Source of the DNA: Burkholderia puraquae
GTDB lineage: Bacteria > Pseudomonadota > Gammaproteobacteria > Burkholderiales > Burkholderiaceae
Length of the DNA: 64,000 bases
Reading direction: 5' to 3'
Assembly (NCBI RefSeq): GCF_002099195.1
Contig: NZ_NBYX01000001.1
Coordinates: 225,828-289,827 of the forward strand
The notes beneath the pieces were generated by a model. It ran no database searches and had not been told where the DNA came from. It was given only the letters and a program-made list of their open reading frames with translations. Both the position numbers and the translations under genes were made by a program. Shown here in pieces: positions 52,518-62,142 of this stretch; position 1 is the first letter of the stretch, and every line of letters begins with the position of its first letter.

Positions 52518-53840
52518 ATGACTCACCCGACGCATCCCGCCGCCGCCCTCGAGCCGATCGAGACCGCCAGCCGCGACGAACTGCAGGCGCTGCAGCTCGA
52601 GCGCCTCAAGTGGTCGCTGCGCCACGCATACGACAACGTCCCGCACTATCGCCGCACGTTCGATGCGGCGGGCGTGCATCCGGACGACCTGAAGTCGCTC
52701 GCCGATCTCGCGAAATTTCCGTTCTCGACCAAGAACGATTTGCGCGACAACTATCCGTTCGGGTTGTTCGCGGTACCGCGCGAGCAGGTCGTGCGCGTGC
52801 ACGCGTCGAGCGGCACGACGGGCAAGCCGACGGTGGTCGGCTACACCGCGCGCGACATCGATACCTGGGCGAACGTGACCGCGCGCTCGATCCGCGCGGC
52901 GGGCGGCCGCCCGGGCGACACGCTGCACAACGCGTTCGGCTACGGCCTCTTCACGGGCGGCCTCGGGATCCACTACGGCGCGGAACGGCTCGGCTGCATG
53001 GTCGTGCCGATGTCGGGCGGGCAAACCGAGAAGCAGGTGCAGCTGATCCGCGATTTCGAGCCGAAGATCATCCTCGTCACGCCGTCGTACATGCTGAACC
53101 TGATCGACGAGATGGTGCGGCAGGGGATGGACCCGGCCGAGTCGTCGCTGAAGATCGGCATCTTCGGTGCCGAGCCGTGGACGCAGGCGCTGCGGGAGGA
53201 AGTCGAGACGCGCGTGGGCATCGACGCGCTCGACATCTACGGGCTGTCGGAAGTGATGGGCCCGGGCGTCGCGTGCGAATGCGTCGAGACGAAGGACGGC
53301 CCGGTGATCTGGGAAGACCATTTCTACCCGGAGATCATCGATCCGGTCACGGGTGAAGTGCTGCCCGACGGCAGCCAGGGCGAGCTCGTGTTCACGTCGC
53401 TGACGAAGGAAGCGATGCCGGTGATCCGCTACCGCACGCGCGACCTCACCGCGCTGCTGCCGCCGACCGCGCGCGCGATGCGCCGTCTCGCGAAGATCAC
53501 GGGCCGCTCCGACGACATGCTGATCGTGCGCGGCGTGAACGTGTTCCCGAGCCAGATCGAGGAGATCGTCGTCGCGCTGCCGCAGTTGTCGGGCCAGTTC
53601 CAGATCACGCTGTCGCGCGACGGTCACATGGACCGGCTCGATCTCGCGGTCGAACTGCGCTCGGAAGCGGCCGCGTCCGTCACCGACAGCGATCGCGCGG
53701 CGCTCGCACGCGAGCTGCAGCACCGCATCAAGACGATGGTCGGCGTGTCGTCCGGCGTGACGGTGCTGGCGGCGGGCGGCATTCCCGCGACCGCAACCGG
53801 CAAGGCCCGGCGCGTGATCGATCGCCGCCAGGCCGCCTGA
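52518..53840 (+). CDS. paaK: Phenylacetate-CoA ligase
   Basis: A 440-residue adenylate-forming enzyme converting phenylacetate, ATP and CoA to phenylacetyl-CoA, the first step of the pathway. The P-loop-like motif HASSGTTGKPTVVGYT lies near residue 95, and EDHFYPEIIDP with GELVFTSLTKEAMPVIRYRTRDL near 270-315. The C-terminal lid (GRSDDMLIVRGVNVFPSQIEEIV) completes the fold. GGAGGAG precedes the ATG. B. cenocepacia is known to have two PaaK paralogues at separate loci; which one this matches cannot be decided here. Confidence 0.95.
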   Translation: MTHPTHPAAALEPIETASRDELQALQLERLKWSLRHAYDNVPHYRRTFDAAGVHPDDLKSLADLAKFPFSTKNDLRDNYPFGLFAVPREQVVRVHASSGTTGKPTVVGYTARDIDTWANVTARSIRAAGGRPGDTLHNAFGYGLFTGGLGIHYGAERLGCMVVPMSGGQTEKQVQLIRDFEPKIILVTPSYMLNLIDEMVRQGMDPAESSLKIGIFGAEPWTQALREEVETRVGIDALDIYGLSEVMGPGVACECVETKDGPVIWEDHFYPEIIDPVTGEVLPDGSQGELVFTSLTKEAMPVIRYRTRDLTALLPPTARAMRRLAKITGRSDDMLIVRGVNVFPSQIEEIVVALPQLSGQFQITLSRDGHMDRLDLAVELRSEAAASVTDSDRAALARELQHRIKTMVGVSSGVTVLAAGGIPATATGKARRVIDRRQAA

Positions 53841-53878
53841 TCCCCATGTTTGCCGTTCTACCCGAGGAAACCTGTTCG

Positions 53879-54679
53879 ATGGATGGATTGAAGACCCTGG
53901 CCGTCACGGTCGATGCGCGCGGCATCGCAACCGTCGCGCTGCAGCGCGGCGACGTGCTCAACGCGTTCGACGAGACGATGATCGCCGAACTGACCGACGC
54001 GTTCACCACGCTCGGCCGGCGCGACGACGTGCGCGCGATCGTGCTGCGTTCGGACGGCCGCGCGTTCTGCGCGGGCGCCGACCTGCAGTGGATGCAGCGC
54101 GCGAGCGCGAACGACGCGGCCGCGAACCTGCGCGATGCAGAACGGTTCGCCGCGATGATGCGCGCGATCCGGCAATGCCCGAAGCCGACGGTGGCGCGCG
54201 TGCAGGGCCATGCGTTCGGCGGCGGCGTCGGCCTGTGTGCGGCATGCGACATCGTGATCGCGAGCGATCATGCGCGCTTCTCGGTCAGCGAGGCACGTTT
54301 CGGGATCCTGCCGGCCGTGATCGGCCCGTATCTGGTCGAGGCGGTCGGCCAGCGCCAGGCGCGCCGGCTCGCGCTGACGGCGACCCAGCTTGCCGCGGGC
54401 GAAGCGGTCGCGATCGGCCTGATCCACCAGGCCGTGCCGCTCGATTCGCTCGACGAAGCACTCGACCAGACGCTCGCCGAACTTGGCCGCAACGGCCCGA
54501 ACGCGCTGATGGAGATCAAGCGCTTCTTCGACGCGATCGGCGAGTATCCGCCGTCGGACGAGCGTGCGGCGTTCACCGCGCAGACGATCTCCCGTGTGCG
54601 GGCGACACCGGAAGCGAAGGAAGGCTTCGCGGCGTTCTTCGCGAAGCGGCCGCCGGGATGGGAGGCGGGCGCCGATTAA
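53879..54679 (+). CDS. Enoyl-CoA hydratase/isomerase family protein
   Basis: A 266-residue crotonase-fold enzyme. The oxyanion-hole segments are AFCAGADLQWMQ (about residues 60-71) and GHAFGGGVGLCAACD (about 100-114), and the active Glu region is SEARFGILPAVIGPYL. The DLQWM context resembles methylglutaconyl-CoA hydratase (LiuC), but the position after paaH and paaK suggests a role in phenylacetate breakdown. The ATG at 53879 has GAGGAAA upstream and gives a normal length; an in-frame ATG at 53846 lacks a ribosome site. Confidence 0.9.
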   Translation: MDGLKTLAVTVDARGIATVALQRGDVLNAFDETMIAELTDAFTTLGRRDDVRAIVLRSDGRAFCAGADLQWMQRASANDAAANLRDAERFAAMMRAIRQCPKPTVARVQGHAFGGGVGLCAACDIVIASDHARFSVSEARFGILPAVIGPYLVEAVGQRQARRLALTATQLAAGEAVAIGLIHQAVPLDSLDEALDQTLAELGRNGPNALMEIKRFFDAIGEYPPSDERAAFTAQTISRVRATPEAKEGFAAFFAKRPPGWEAGAD

Positions 54680-54817
54680 GGGGAAATCAAGGGGAAACGG
54701 CGACGATTGCCGGCACAGCGGGCCCGGCCGAATTTTGCGGCTCGGGCGCGGGCGCTTGCTCTACAATGCGTGACCTCCGGCGCGCTGCCGGCCCAGCCCC
54801 GACCGATTCTTCATCCG

Positions 54818-55489
54818 ATGATCGTCAACCGCCTTATCTCCGAGATCCTGTTCGGCTTCACCGGCCTGATCGGCATCATCAACCCGATCGGCATCGCGTT
54901 CCTGTTTCTCGAACGGACCGAGGCGCTCACCGAGCAGGAGCGCGATCTCCTCGCGAGGAAGGTCGCGTTCAACGCGTTCATCGTGCTGATGGTCGCGTTC
55001 TTCGCCGGCACGCCGGTGCTGCATTTCTTCGGGATTTCGATGGAAGCGCTGCGGATCGGCGGCGGCTTCGCGGTCGCAGTCGCGGGCTGGCAGATGCTCA
55101 ACGAACCCGACGGGCCGGGCGGCGGCGATACGCCGGTCAAGCCGATCGACGCGAACGCGATCATGACGCGCGCGTTCTTCCCGTTGACCATGCCGCTGAC
55201 GGTTGGCCCCGGGTCGATCGCGACCGCGATCGCGCTGAACGCGAACCGCACGCACAAGCTGTCGGAGTTCATGCTGTCGAGCATCGTGTCGATCGCCGTC
55301 TCCGTGCTGGTTGCGATCGTGATCTGGCAGGTCTACAGCCGCTCCGCGTTGCTGTCGCGCTACCTCGGCAGCGAAGGCACCAAGGTCGCGAAGCGCGTGT
55401 CGGCGTTCCTGCTGCTGTGCATCGGCGTGCAGATCATGCTGACCGGCTTTTCCGCGTTCCTGCAGCCGATCGCCGACCAGGCCAAGTAA
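54818..55489 (+). CDS. MarC-family integral membrane protein
   Basis: A 223-residue inner-membrane protein with six hydrophobic helices. The family signature GLIGIINPIGIAFLFLERTEALTEQER and FPLTMPLTVGPGSIATAIALN is clear. MarC proteins were once linked to multiple antibiotic resistance, but their function remains unknown. The ATG at 54818 begins right before helix 1; the longer frame would add 37 residues of improbable, Ala/Arg-rich sequence. Confidence 0.92.
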   Translation: MIVNRLISEILFGFTGLIGIINPIGIAFLFLERTEALTEQERDLLARKVAFNAFIVLMVAFFAGTPVLHFFGISMEALRIGGGFAVAVAGWQMLNEPDGPGGGDTPVKPIDANAIMTRAFFPLTMPLTVGPGSIATAIALNANRTHKLSEFMLSSIVSIAVSVLVAIVIWQVYSRSALLSRYLGSEGTKVAKRVSAFLLLCIGVQIMLTGFSAFLQPIADQAK

Positions 55490-55675
55490 GCGGCCGGCGC
55501 CACTGCGCACGCGCTGCGCAGCCGGCGCCCCGCGCGGCCTCGCGCTGACGAGCACTCCCTTCGTACGATGCGGCGACGCCGCACGCATTTTTGCCGCCCG
55601 GGATAACATGCGACGGTCCGGCGGGTGCGCGGCGCGCATCCGCCCGTCAGCTCAACTTCAACGGCGAGGCGTGCA

Positions 55676-56656
55676 ATGGAATACGTGAAATTCGGATCGA
55701 CAGGGCTGGAAGTGTCCAGGCTGGTGCTGGGGTGCATGACGTTCGGCGAACCGTCGCGCGGCACGCATCCGTGGACGCTGCCGGAAGCCGAGAGCCGCCC
55801 GATCATCCAGCGGGCGGTCGAAGCCGGCATCAACTTCTTCGATACCGCGAACATGTATTCGGACGGCACGTCGGAGGAGATCGTCGGCCGTGCGCTGCGC
55901 GATTTCGCGAAACGCGACGAGATCGTGATCGCGACCAAGGTGTTCTACCGGATGCGGCCCGGGCCGAACGGCGCCGGCCTGTCGCGCAAGGCGATCATGA
56001 CCGACATCGACCAGAGCCTGAAGCGGCTCGGCACCGATTACGTCGACCTCTACCAGATCCACCGCTGGGACTACGGCACGCCGATCGAGGAGACGCTCGA
56101 GGCGCTGCACGACGTCGTGAAGGCCGGCAAGGCGCGCTATATCGGCGCGTCGTCGATGTTCGCGTGGCAGTTCGCGAAGGCGCTGCACATTTCAAAGCAG
56201 AACGGCTGGACCCGCTTCGTGAGCATGCAGAACCACCTGAACCTGCTGTATCGGGAAGAAGAGCGCGAAATGCTGCCGCTGTGCGCGGACGAGGGCATCG
56301 CGGTGATTCCGTGGAGCCCGCTCGCCCGCGGCCGCCTGACGCGCAGCTGGGACGAATCGTCGGAACGGCAGCAGAAGGACGATGTCGCCAAGCGGCTGTA
56401 CGACGCGACGATCGACGCGGACAAGGCCGTCGTCGAGGCCGTGGCGGCGATCGCCGTCGCGCGCAACGTGCCGCGGGCGCAGGTCGCGCTGGCGTGGGTG
56501 GCACAAAAGCACGGCGTGACCGCGCCGATCGTCGGCATCTCGAAGCCGCAGCAGCTGGACGACGCACTCGGTGCGCTCGAACTGAAACTGACCGACGACG
56601 AGATCGCCACGCTCGAACGCCCGTACGTGCCGCACGCGGTTGCCGGGTTCAACTGA
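55676..56656 (+). CDS. Aldo/keto reductase
   Basis: A 326-residue NADPH-dependent (beta/alpha)8-barrel oxidoreductase. The start MEYVKFGSTGLEVSRLVLGCMTFG is typical, and the tetrad is visible: Asp and Tyr in FFDTANMYSDGTSEE, Lys in IATKVFY, His in YQIHRWDYGTPIEET. The C-terminal cofactor region is VGISKPQQLDDALGALELKLTDDE. It resembles the YajO/voltage-channel-beta branch, which acts on various aldehydes. Single gene. Substrate unknown. Confidence 0.93.
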   Translation: MEYVKFGSTGLEVSRLVLGCMTFGEPSRGTHPWTLPEAESRPIIQRAVEAGINFFDTANMYSDGTSEEIVGRALRDFAKRDEIVIATKVFYRMRPGPNGAGLSRKAIMTDIDQSLKRLGTDYVDLYQIHRWDYGTPIEETLEALHDVVKAGKARYIGASSMFAWQFAKALHISKQNGWTRFVSMQNHLNLLYREEEREMLPLCADEGIAVIPWSPLARGRLTRSWDESSERQQKDDVAKRLYDATIDADKAVVEAVAAIAVARNVPRAQVALAWVAQKHGVTAPIVGISKPQQLDDALGALELKLTDDEIATLERPYVPHAVAGFN

Positions 56657-56678
56657 GCGGCGCCGCCGCGCGCCGCGT

Positions 56679-57545
56679 TCAGTGCGCGGCGGCGAGCATC
56701 GGGTAGGTGAACAGACCGAAGTGGACGACGTTGAGCCCCGCATGCGCGAGCGCGGACGCGAGCAGTCCGCCGCGCCGCCATGCGAGGCCGTAGCCGACGC
56801 CGGCCACGGTGCCGAGCACGATCCATTGCCAGCCGCCGGCCGCATGCGCGGCGCCGAACAACGCCGCGCCGATCGCAAGCGCGGCCCACGGCCCCCATGC
56901 GAACGCGCGGAGCGCGCGCGTCAGCCCGCCCTGCACGTAGCCGCGGAACAGCGCTTCCTCGGCGAGCGTCACGAGCAGCAGGTTGTTCACGAGCCACAGC
57001 CAGCCTGACGGTGGCCACTTGGGCGCCCAGCCGACCATCCCGAACGCGAGCGCGCCGGCCAGGCACGCGGCCGCCGTTGCGACGGCCGCCACCGCGCCGG
57101 TGCGCAGCGCGCGCGACAGCGGGATGTCGGGGGCGACCCACGGCAGCGCCCACACCAGCCACAGGCCGACGAGCGGCTTGTCCAGGTTCAGGTACATCGT
57201 GAACGGCACGGCATCCGGCGTGAAGCGCATCGGGCCGATCACGCGCGGATTGTAGAAGCCGGGAATCAGGTGCAGGCTGAGCGCGATCGCGAGTGCGGCA
57301 AAGACGACGTGTGCGGCGATGCGCACCGCGCGCGGGCGCTCGGGCATCACGCCCCAGGCGGCCGCGGCCAGCAACGCGAGCGGCGCCAGCGTGAGCGGCG
57401 CGAGCTTGCCGAACGCCAGCGCGCACGCATAGCCGAGCGCGGCGAGGCCGACGCTCAGGCCGTGCTGCGGGCGATGCCACGCGAACGCGGCGGCCGCGAA
57501 CAGGGCGAGCCAGATCGTGGCGGACGGAAGGAGCGAAAGGGACAT
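56679..57545 (-). CDS. CPBP-family intramembrane glutamic protease
   Basis: A 288-residue polytopic membrane protein with about eight helices. The CPBP (CAAX protease and bacteriocin-processing, Abi) motifs are intact: EEALFRG near residue 195 as the catalytic Glu pair plus Arg, FGAAHAAGG near 232 (His), and SALAHAGLNVVHF near 265 (His/Asn). Substrates are unknown; family members process prenylated or bacteriocin peptides, or act in stress. It is convergent with the aldo/keto reductase gene. Confidence 0.92.
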   Translation of the reverse strand: MSLSLLPSATIWLALFAAAAFAWHRPQHGLSVGLAALGYACALAFGKLAPLTLAPLALLAAAAWGVMPERPRAVRIAAHVVFAALAIALSLHLIPGFYNPRVIGPMRFTPDAVPFTMYLNLDKPLVGLWLVWALPWVAPDIPLSRALRTGAVAAVATAAACLAGALAFGMVGWAPKWPPSGWLWLVNNLLLVTLAEEALFRGYVQGGLTRALRAFAWGPWAALAIGAALFGAAHAAGGWQWIVLGTVAGVGYGLAWRRGGLLASALAHAGLNVVHFGLFTYPMLAAAH

Positions 57546-57619
57546 GACAGGAGCGGCATTGGTCGGACGAGACGCCGCGCATCATACAGCAGCCGCCCTG
57601 CCATGCCGGCCGGGCGGCG

Positions 57620-58276
57620 TCAGCGGCCGGCGGTTTCGGTGACGCCGTCGCGCCCCGGGATGTGGACGCTGTTGCGCTCGCGCATCCGCCGCCGGTACCA
57701 GAATGTCCAAAGCAGCAGACAGCCGAACACGGTGTAGCCCATGATCGGCGACACGACCAGCACGCGTTCGACCGGCCAGGTCACGACCATCCAGCAGCGC
57801 AGCAGCATTTCCAGGGTCATGAATGCGCCCCAGACGAAGGTCATCCGCCGAAGCATCTGCCGCAGCCCGGGCTGCGCGTCCCAGACTGCTTCGAAGTGCG
57901 CGGCGCCGCCATCCATCTCGCGGGCCACGGTGGCGCGGGCGAGATAGAAGATGAGCGGGCGTTCGCGGAACAGCGACAGCAGGAACACGACGCCGATCGT
58001 GCCCGACGCGAGCGATTCGCGCATCAGCAGCGTGCGCGGGCTGCCGCCGAGCGCCATCCCGAGGATCGACAGCGCGATGCCGAGCAGCACGATGGCCGCT
58101 ACCGCGTCGACGCGGCGCGAGCGGATGAATTCGACGATCGACCAGATGATCGGCGGGATCGCGGATGCGTAAAGCGCGCCGGTTTCGCCGAAATACGGCT
58201 GGGCGGCCCGATAGGCAACCCAGGGCAGCACCAGGTTGACGAAGAGTTCGAGAATCAGTCCGGCTCGCGGTTTCAC
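57620..58276 (-). CDS. VC0807-like integral membrane protein
   Basis: A 218-residue membrane protein with about six hydrophobic helices: GLILELFVNLVLPWVAYRAAQPYFGETGALYASAIPPIIWSIVEFIRSRRVDAVA at the start, SGTIGVVFLLSLFRERPLIFYLAR in the middle and FGCLLLWTFWYRRRMRE at the end. It resembles the VC0807 family, of unknown function. No ATG fits: GTG at 58276 or 58291 must be used, and neither has a good ribosome site. It follows the histidine kinase gene on the same strand after 151 bp. Confidence 0.8.
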   Translation of the reverse strand: MKPRAGLILELFVNLVLPWVAYRAAQPYFGETGALYASAIPPIIWSIVEFIRSRRVDAVAAIVLLGIALSILGMALGGSPRTLLMRESLASGTIGVVFLLSLFRERPLIFYLARATVAREMDGGAAHFEAVWDAQPGLRQMLRRMTFVWGAFMTLEMLLRCWMVVTWPVERVLVVSPIMGYTVFGCLLLWTFWYRRRMRERNSVHIPGRDGVTETAGR

Positions 58277-58427
58277 GGTGCGCAATTCCACGCAGGTTGG
58301 GGCGAACGCGCAAAGGGCGTGGCGGGCCCCGGTTGCCCCGAAAAGGGTTCGGTTCAGTATATCGAAGAATCGGGCGGGGCTGCGGTGCCGCGTCGGTGGC
58401 TTGCCGCCGGTGCCGCCGGTGCCGTCG

Positions 58428-60365
58428 TCAAGGCGTCGCCGCGGCCGGCAGCATGATCGTGATCGTGGTGCCCTGCAGCACGGCACTGTGTACATGGATG
58501 TGGCCGTCGTGCCGTTCGACGACTGCCTTGACGAACGCCATGCCGAGCCCGACGCCGCTGGTTTCCGGCTGGCCGGCGGTGCGGAAGCGCCGGTAGCGCT
58601 CGAACAGCCGCGTCTGGTCCGCGCTGCTGATCCCGCACCCGCTGTCGCGGATCGTGCAGCGCACGGTCTTGCCGTCGGCGCCCGGCTCGATCTTGCATTC
58701 CACGCTCGTCAGCGGCGCGCTGTACTTGATGGCGTTGTCCAGCAGGTTGATCAGCGCGCGCGACAGCAGCGCCGGGTCGCCCAGCACGATCGTGTCGTCG
58801 CGCCGCGGCACGTCGTCGATCGACATCGATTTCCGGTGCGCGAGCGGCCACACAGCGTCGCGTGCCTCGTTCATCAGGTCGCCGAGGTTGACCGGCACGC
58901 GTTCGTATTCGCTGGCCTCCGCACGCGAGAGCTGCGCGAAACCGTCGGCCATCGCCAGCGTGTGCCGCGCAAGCTTGCCGATTCTCGCGAACTGCTGCTT
59001 CATCTGCGCATCGCTCGCCCGCCGCGCCTGCGTGTCGATCAGGATGATCAGCGATGTCAGCGGGGCGCGCATGTCGTGCGAGAACAGCGTCAGCATGTCG
59101 TTGCGCTGGCGCTCGAGCATGTCGCGGCGGACGGTCGCGTTGCGCAACGTTTCCAGCGCATCATGAATCCGCCCGATCTCGGGCCCGATGCCGCGCGGCA
59201 TCGCGACGTGCGACGTATCGCCGTCGCTGAGCGCGACGATCCGGCGGCCGAGCGCATCGAGCGGCTTCGACAGCAGCCGCTGCGTGCCGCGTGCGAGCGA
59301 GACCAGGATCGCGATGCACAGTGTCGTGGCGAACGCCGACACCCCGACCTTGATCCGGGCAGCGTTCCGGCCGCCGATCGCGCGGCGCCGGGCAAGGTCG
59401 ATCACGCGGTCGCGCAGCCGTTCGCTCGACCGGAAATGCGGCACGATCGCGCGGGAAAAGTCGGCCGCGCTCATCGCATAGACGCCGTTCTTGCCGCTGG
59501 CGACGGTTGCGTCGACGAGCGGCAGGATGTGCGCGTCGAAGGCCGCGTTGAGCTGCGCATATTCGCGTGCCACGTCGGGATCGTCGAGCTGCGCGCCGAT
59601 CGTGCCGTCGATCAGCGCGCGCAACTGCTCGATGCGGCCGCGCATCCGCATGATGTCCTCGAGCTGCGTGCGGTCGAGCACCTGCCGCGCGAACATCGGC
59701 GCGATGAGCAGCGAGCCCGTGCGGCCCGCGTATTCGCGGAGATCGCCGAGGAGTCGCGCGAGCAGGATCGCACCCGACGTGCGCGGGTCGCGCATCGCGG
59801 TGTCGGTCATCGCACCGTCGATCAGTCGCGACAGCGTGTCGACGATCCGGAACAGGCGCGCCTGCGCGTGCTGGATATCGTGAACGGTGCGTGACGTGAG
59901 CGGCTGCGCGTCGAGCGCATCCACTTCCGCACGCGCATCGGCGAGCGTGATCCGGACCGAGTCGAGTGCGTGCAGCAGGGTGCTGCGTTCGCGATCGTCG
60001 AGCACGGTCGCCTGCGCAATGCCGGCGCGAAAGCGTTCGAGCGCGTGGTCGGAACGCGCACGCGCGGCGAGCAGGTTGCGGGCCTCGGCGGCGCCGTCGT
60101 CCTGCAGGCGGGCCAGCAGGTCGTTCGTCGGGCCGCGTTCGGCCGAGATCACGTTGGCGGCGCTCATTGCGCCGCGGACGAATTCGAAGCTCTGCAGGTC
60201 GGCGTTCTCCTGCCGGTATTGCCGGAAACTCCCCCAGATGATCGTGCCGCACAGCAAGGCCAGCAGCGTCGCGACGAGTGCAAAGCCGATATGCGTCTTC
60301 TGCTGGATCGTCAGCGATCGAATGCTGTATGCGTGTTCCCGGCTAAACGAGAATGAACGATTCAT
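58428..60365 (-). CDS. Orphan sensor histidine kinase
   Basis: A 645-residue inner-membrane sensor kinase. Helix 1 (about residues 26-45) and helix 2 (about 339-357) enclose a 290-residue, nearly all-helical periplasmic domain with the pattern SAERGPTNDLLARL, reminiscent of nitrate/nitrite-sensing (NIT) domains. A HAMP-like linker leads to the H-box FSHDMRAPLTSL (His about 430), the N-box LINLLDNAIKYSA (Asn about 544), DSGCGIS and GVGLGMAFVKAV. All kinase motifs are intact. No response regulator is adjacent on either side, so the partner is encoded elsewhere. Confidence 0.92.
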   Translation of the reverse strand: MNRSFSFSREHAYSIRSLTIQQKTHIGFALVATLLALLCGTIIWGSFRQYRQENADLQSFEFVRGAMSAANVISAERGPTNDLLARLQDDGAAEARNLLAARARSDHALERFRAGIAQATVLDDRERSTLLHALDSVRITLADARAEVDALDAQPLTSRTVHDIQHAQARLFRIVDTLSRLIDGAMTDTAMRDPRTSGAILLARLLGDLREYAGRTGSLLIAPMFARQVLDRTQLEDIMRMRGRIEQLRALIDGTIGAQLDDPDVAREYAQLNAAFDAHILPLVDATVASGKNGVYAMSAADFSRAIVPHFRSSERLRDRVIDLARRRAIGGRNAARIKVGVSAFATTLCIAILVSLARGTQRLLSKPLDALGRRIVALSDGDTSHVAMPRGIGPEIGRIHDALETLRNATVRRDMLERQRNDMLTLFSHDMRAPLTSLIILIDTQARRASDAQMKQQFARIGKLARHTLAMADGFAQLSRAEASEYERVPVNLGDLMNEARDAVWPLAHRKSMSIDDVPRRDDTIVLGDPALLSRALINLLDNAIKYSAPLTSVECKIEPGADGKTVRCTIRDSGCGISSADQTRLFERYRRFRTAGQPETSGVGLGMAFVKAVVERHDGHIHVHSAVLQGTTITIMLPAAATP

Positions 60366-60811
60366 GACACACCATGTTTGCAAGCTATCCCGGGTGGGCC
60401 CGTATTCTCGGCCTGTTGGCGCCGCGACGCCGTAAGGTTTTGTGGGGGCGGGGGCTGCCTTCAAGGGGGCGGCAACGATCCCGTCACGGCGGCCGGATCG
60501 TGCCTGGCACAGGATCACCTTGCGTCAGTGTCCTGTCGGCACCGGACGAATCGCGCTTGATCCGGAGAAACCCTGATCGCGTATCGAGCCCGTGGCGCGT
60601 TACGGCAGATGGTTTGGATTGCGAAGGTTTTTTGATCGTCGTGATTGCCGTGGTACGCGGCATCCAGTCCGCATTGGACGACGAGCAGCAACGAGGAGAG
60701 CGTTGGAGGGGAACGGCAGGCAGGCGCGCCGCCCATGCGTGGGCGACGCTTCAGGGCGACACGGCAGCAGGCGTGCCGCGGCGAGAATCGGTGCCGCGGC
60801 CGCGAGAGCGG
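60366..60811. other. Intergenic region
   Basis: This 446-bp stretch lies between the histidine kinase gene and the dehydrogenase gene, both on the minus strand. It should hold the dehydrogenase terminator and the kinase promoter. Short open frames on both strands show no recognisable product. Nothing else is evident. Confidence 0.4.
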
Positions 60812-61876
60812 TCAGGCGACGGCGGGCTGAACGATGATCTTCACGTTCCGGTCCTTGTGGTTGACCAGTTCCTCGAAGCCGTGCGAGACGATGTCGCCGA
60901 GCGCGATACGCCCGGTGATGAGCGGCTGCACGTCGATGCGGCCGTCGGCGATAAAGCGGATCACGTCCGCGAATTCGCCGTTGTACGCGAGCGAGCCGAT
61001 CACTTCCTTCTCGGTCGACACGATGTCGAAGAAGTTGAACGGCGCCGGTTCCTCGAAGATGCCGACCATTACCGACTTGCCGGCCTTGCGGATCACGTCG
61101 ATCGCGAGTTTCGCGGTGGCCGTGTGCCCGATGCACTCGAACGACACGTCGGCACCGTAGCCGCCGGTCAGCGCCTTGACTTCCGCGATCGCGTCGGACG
61201 TCTTCGGATCGATGACGACGCTCGCACCGACTTCGAGCGCCTTCTGCTTGCGCGCGGCCGACATTTCCAGCGCGATCACGCGCCCGGCGCCCGCGGCCTT
61301 CGCGCACATGATCGTGCACAGGCCGATCGTGCCGGCACCGACCACGACGACGGTCTGCCCGACGATGTTGCCGGCCTTCTTTACCGCATGCAGGCCGACC
61401 GCGAGCGGCTCGATCAGCGCGCCGGCCTCGGTCGGGAAGCCGTCGGGCAGCTTGTACAGCAACTCGGCCGGCACGTTCACGTACTCGGCGAACGCGCCGT
61501 TGTTCATCAGCCCGGTGAACGCCAGGTTTTCGCAGATGTTGTACAGCCCGTGCCTGCAATACCAGCAGGTGCCGCAATGCTGGCATGCGTCGGCCGTCAC
61601 GCGGTCGCCGACCGCGAAGCCCGTCACGCCCGCGCCGAGTTCGGCGATTTCGCCGCTGAACTCGTGGCCGAGGATGCACTGGCCCTTCAGGCCCGTCAGC
61701 GGATGCGGCGCGTCGACCGGGATGAAGACGGGGCCCGCGACGTATTCGTGCAGGTCGGAGCCGCAGATCCCGCACCAGTGCACGCGGATCGTGACCCAGC
61801 CTGCCGGCGGGCGCTCCGGAACGGGAACCTGCTCGACGCGGATGTCGTGGCGGCCGTGCCAGACGGCAGCTTTCAT
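60812..61876 (-). CDS. Zinc-dependent medium-chain dehydrogenase ((R,R)-butanediol dehydrogenase-like)
   Basis: A 354-residue NAD-dependent alcohol/polyol dehydrogenase. Catalytic zinc ligands appear in HWCGICGSDLHEY (Cys) and GHEFSGE (His/Glu). The structural zinc site is CQHCGTCWYCRHGLYNIC with its four Cys. The Rossmann motif VVGAGTIGLCTIMCAKAAGA lies near 175-195. The insertion AGPVFIPVDAPHPLTGLKGQCILGHE is typical of 2,3-butanediol dehydrogenases. The upstream region has a GG-N10-GC sigma54-like promoter and an enhancer-like inverted repeat, which fits acetoin/butanediol genes controlled by AcoR-type activators. Confidence 0.92.
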   Translation of the reverse strand: MKAAVWHGRHDIRVEQVPVPERPPAGWVTIRVHWCGICGSDLHEYVAGPVFIPVDAPHPLTGLKGQCILGHEFSGEIAELGAGVTGFAVGDRVTADACQHCGTCWYCRHGLYNICENLAFTGLMNNGAFAEYVNVPAELLYKLPDGFPTEAGALIEPLAVGLHAVKKAGNIVGQTVVVVGAGTIGLCTIMCAKAAGAGRVIALEMSAARKQKALEVGASVVIDPKTSDAIAEVKALTGGYGADVSFECIGHTATAKLAIDVIRKAGKSVMVGIFEEPAPFNFFDIVSTEKEVIGSLAYNGEFADVIRFIADGRIDVQPLITGRIALGDIVSHGFEELVNHKDRNVKIIVQPAVA

Positions 61877-61990
61877 GCTGGGGGTGGGGGGCGATGCCGG
61901 TGTAATCACGTTGCTGTCTCCATCGGGTTGTCGTCGGGCGCGAGGCGTGGCTGCCGGTGCGCCCGTCGCGCGATTGCGCGATCGACCGAT

Positions 61991-62008
61991 ATGCAGGAAC
62001 GGGGCCAG
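61991..62008 (-). promoter_or_regulatory. Sigma54-like promoter of the dehydrogenase gene
   Basis: On the minus strand CTGGCCCCGTTCCTGCAT fits the -24/-12 pattern with GG and GC exactly ten bases apart. It differs from the TGGCACG-N4-TTGCA consensus at three positions. It lies about 115-130 bp upstream of the start codon. Confidence 0.5.
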
Positions 62009-62142
62009 CTCGAATGGCGCGAAGGACGATGATTCGACTCGGTGGAAATGACGCATCGCACAATCGTCATAGGCATTGACAGGGGGCGATGTTGCGGCGG
62101 CGCGGTGTGAAGTTTGCTGCGATAGCGGAGCCGCACGCCGGA

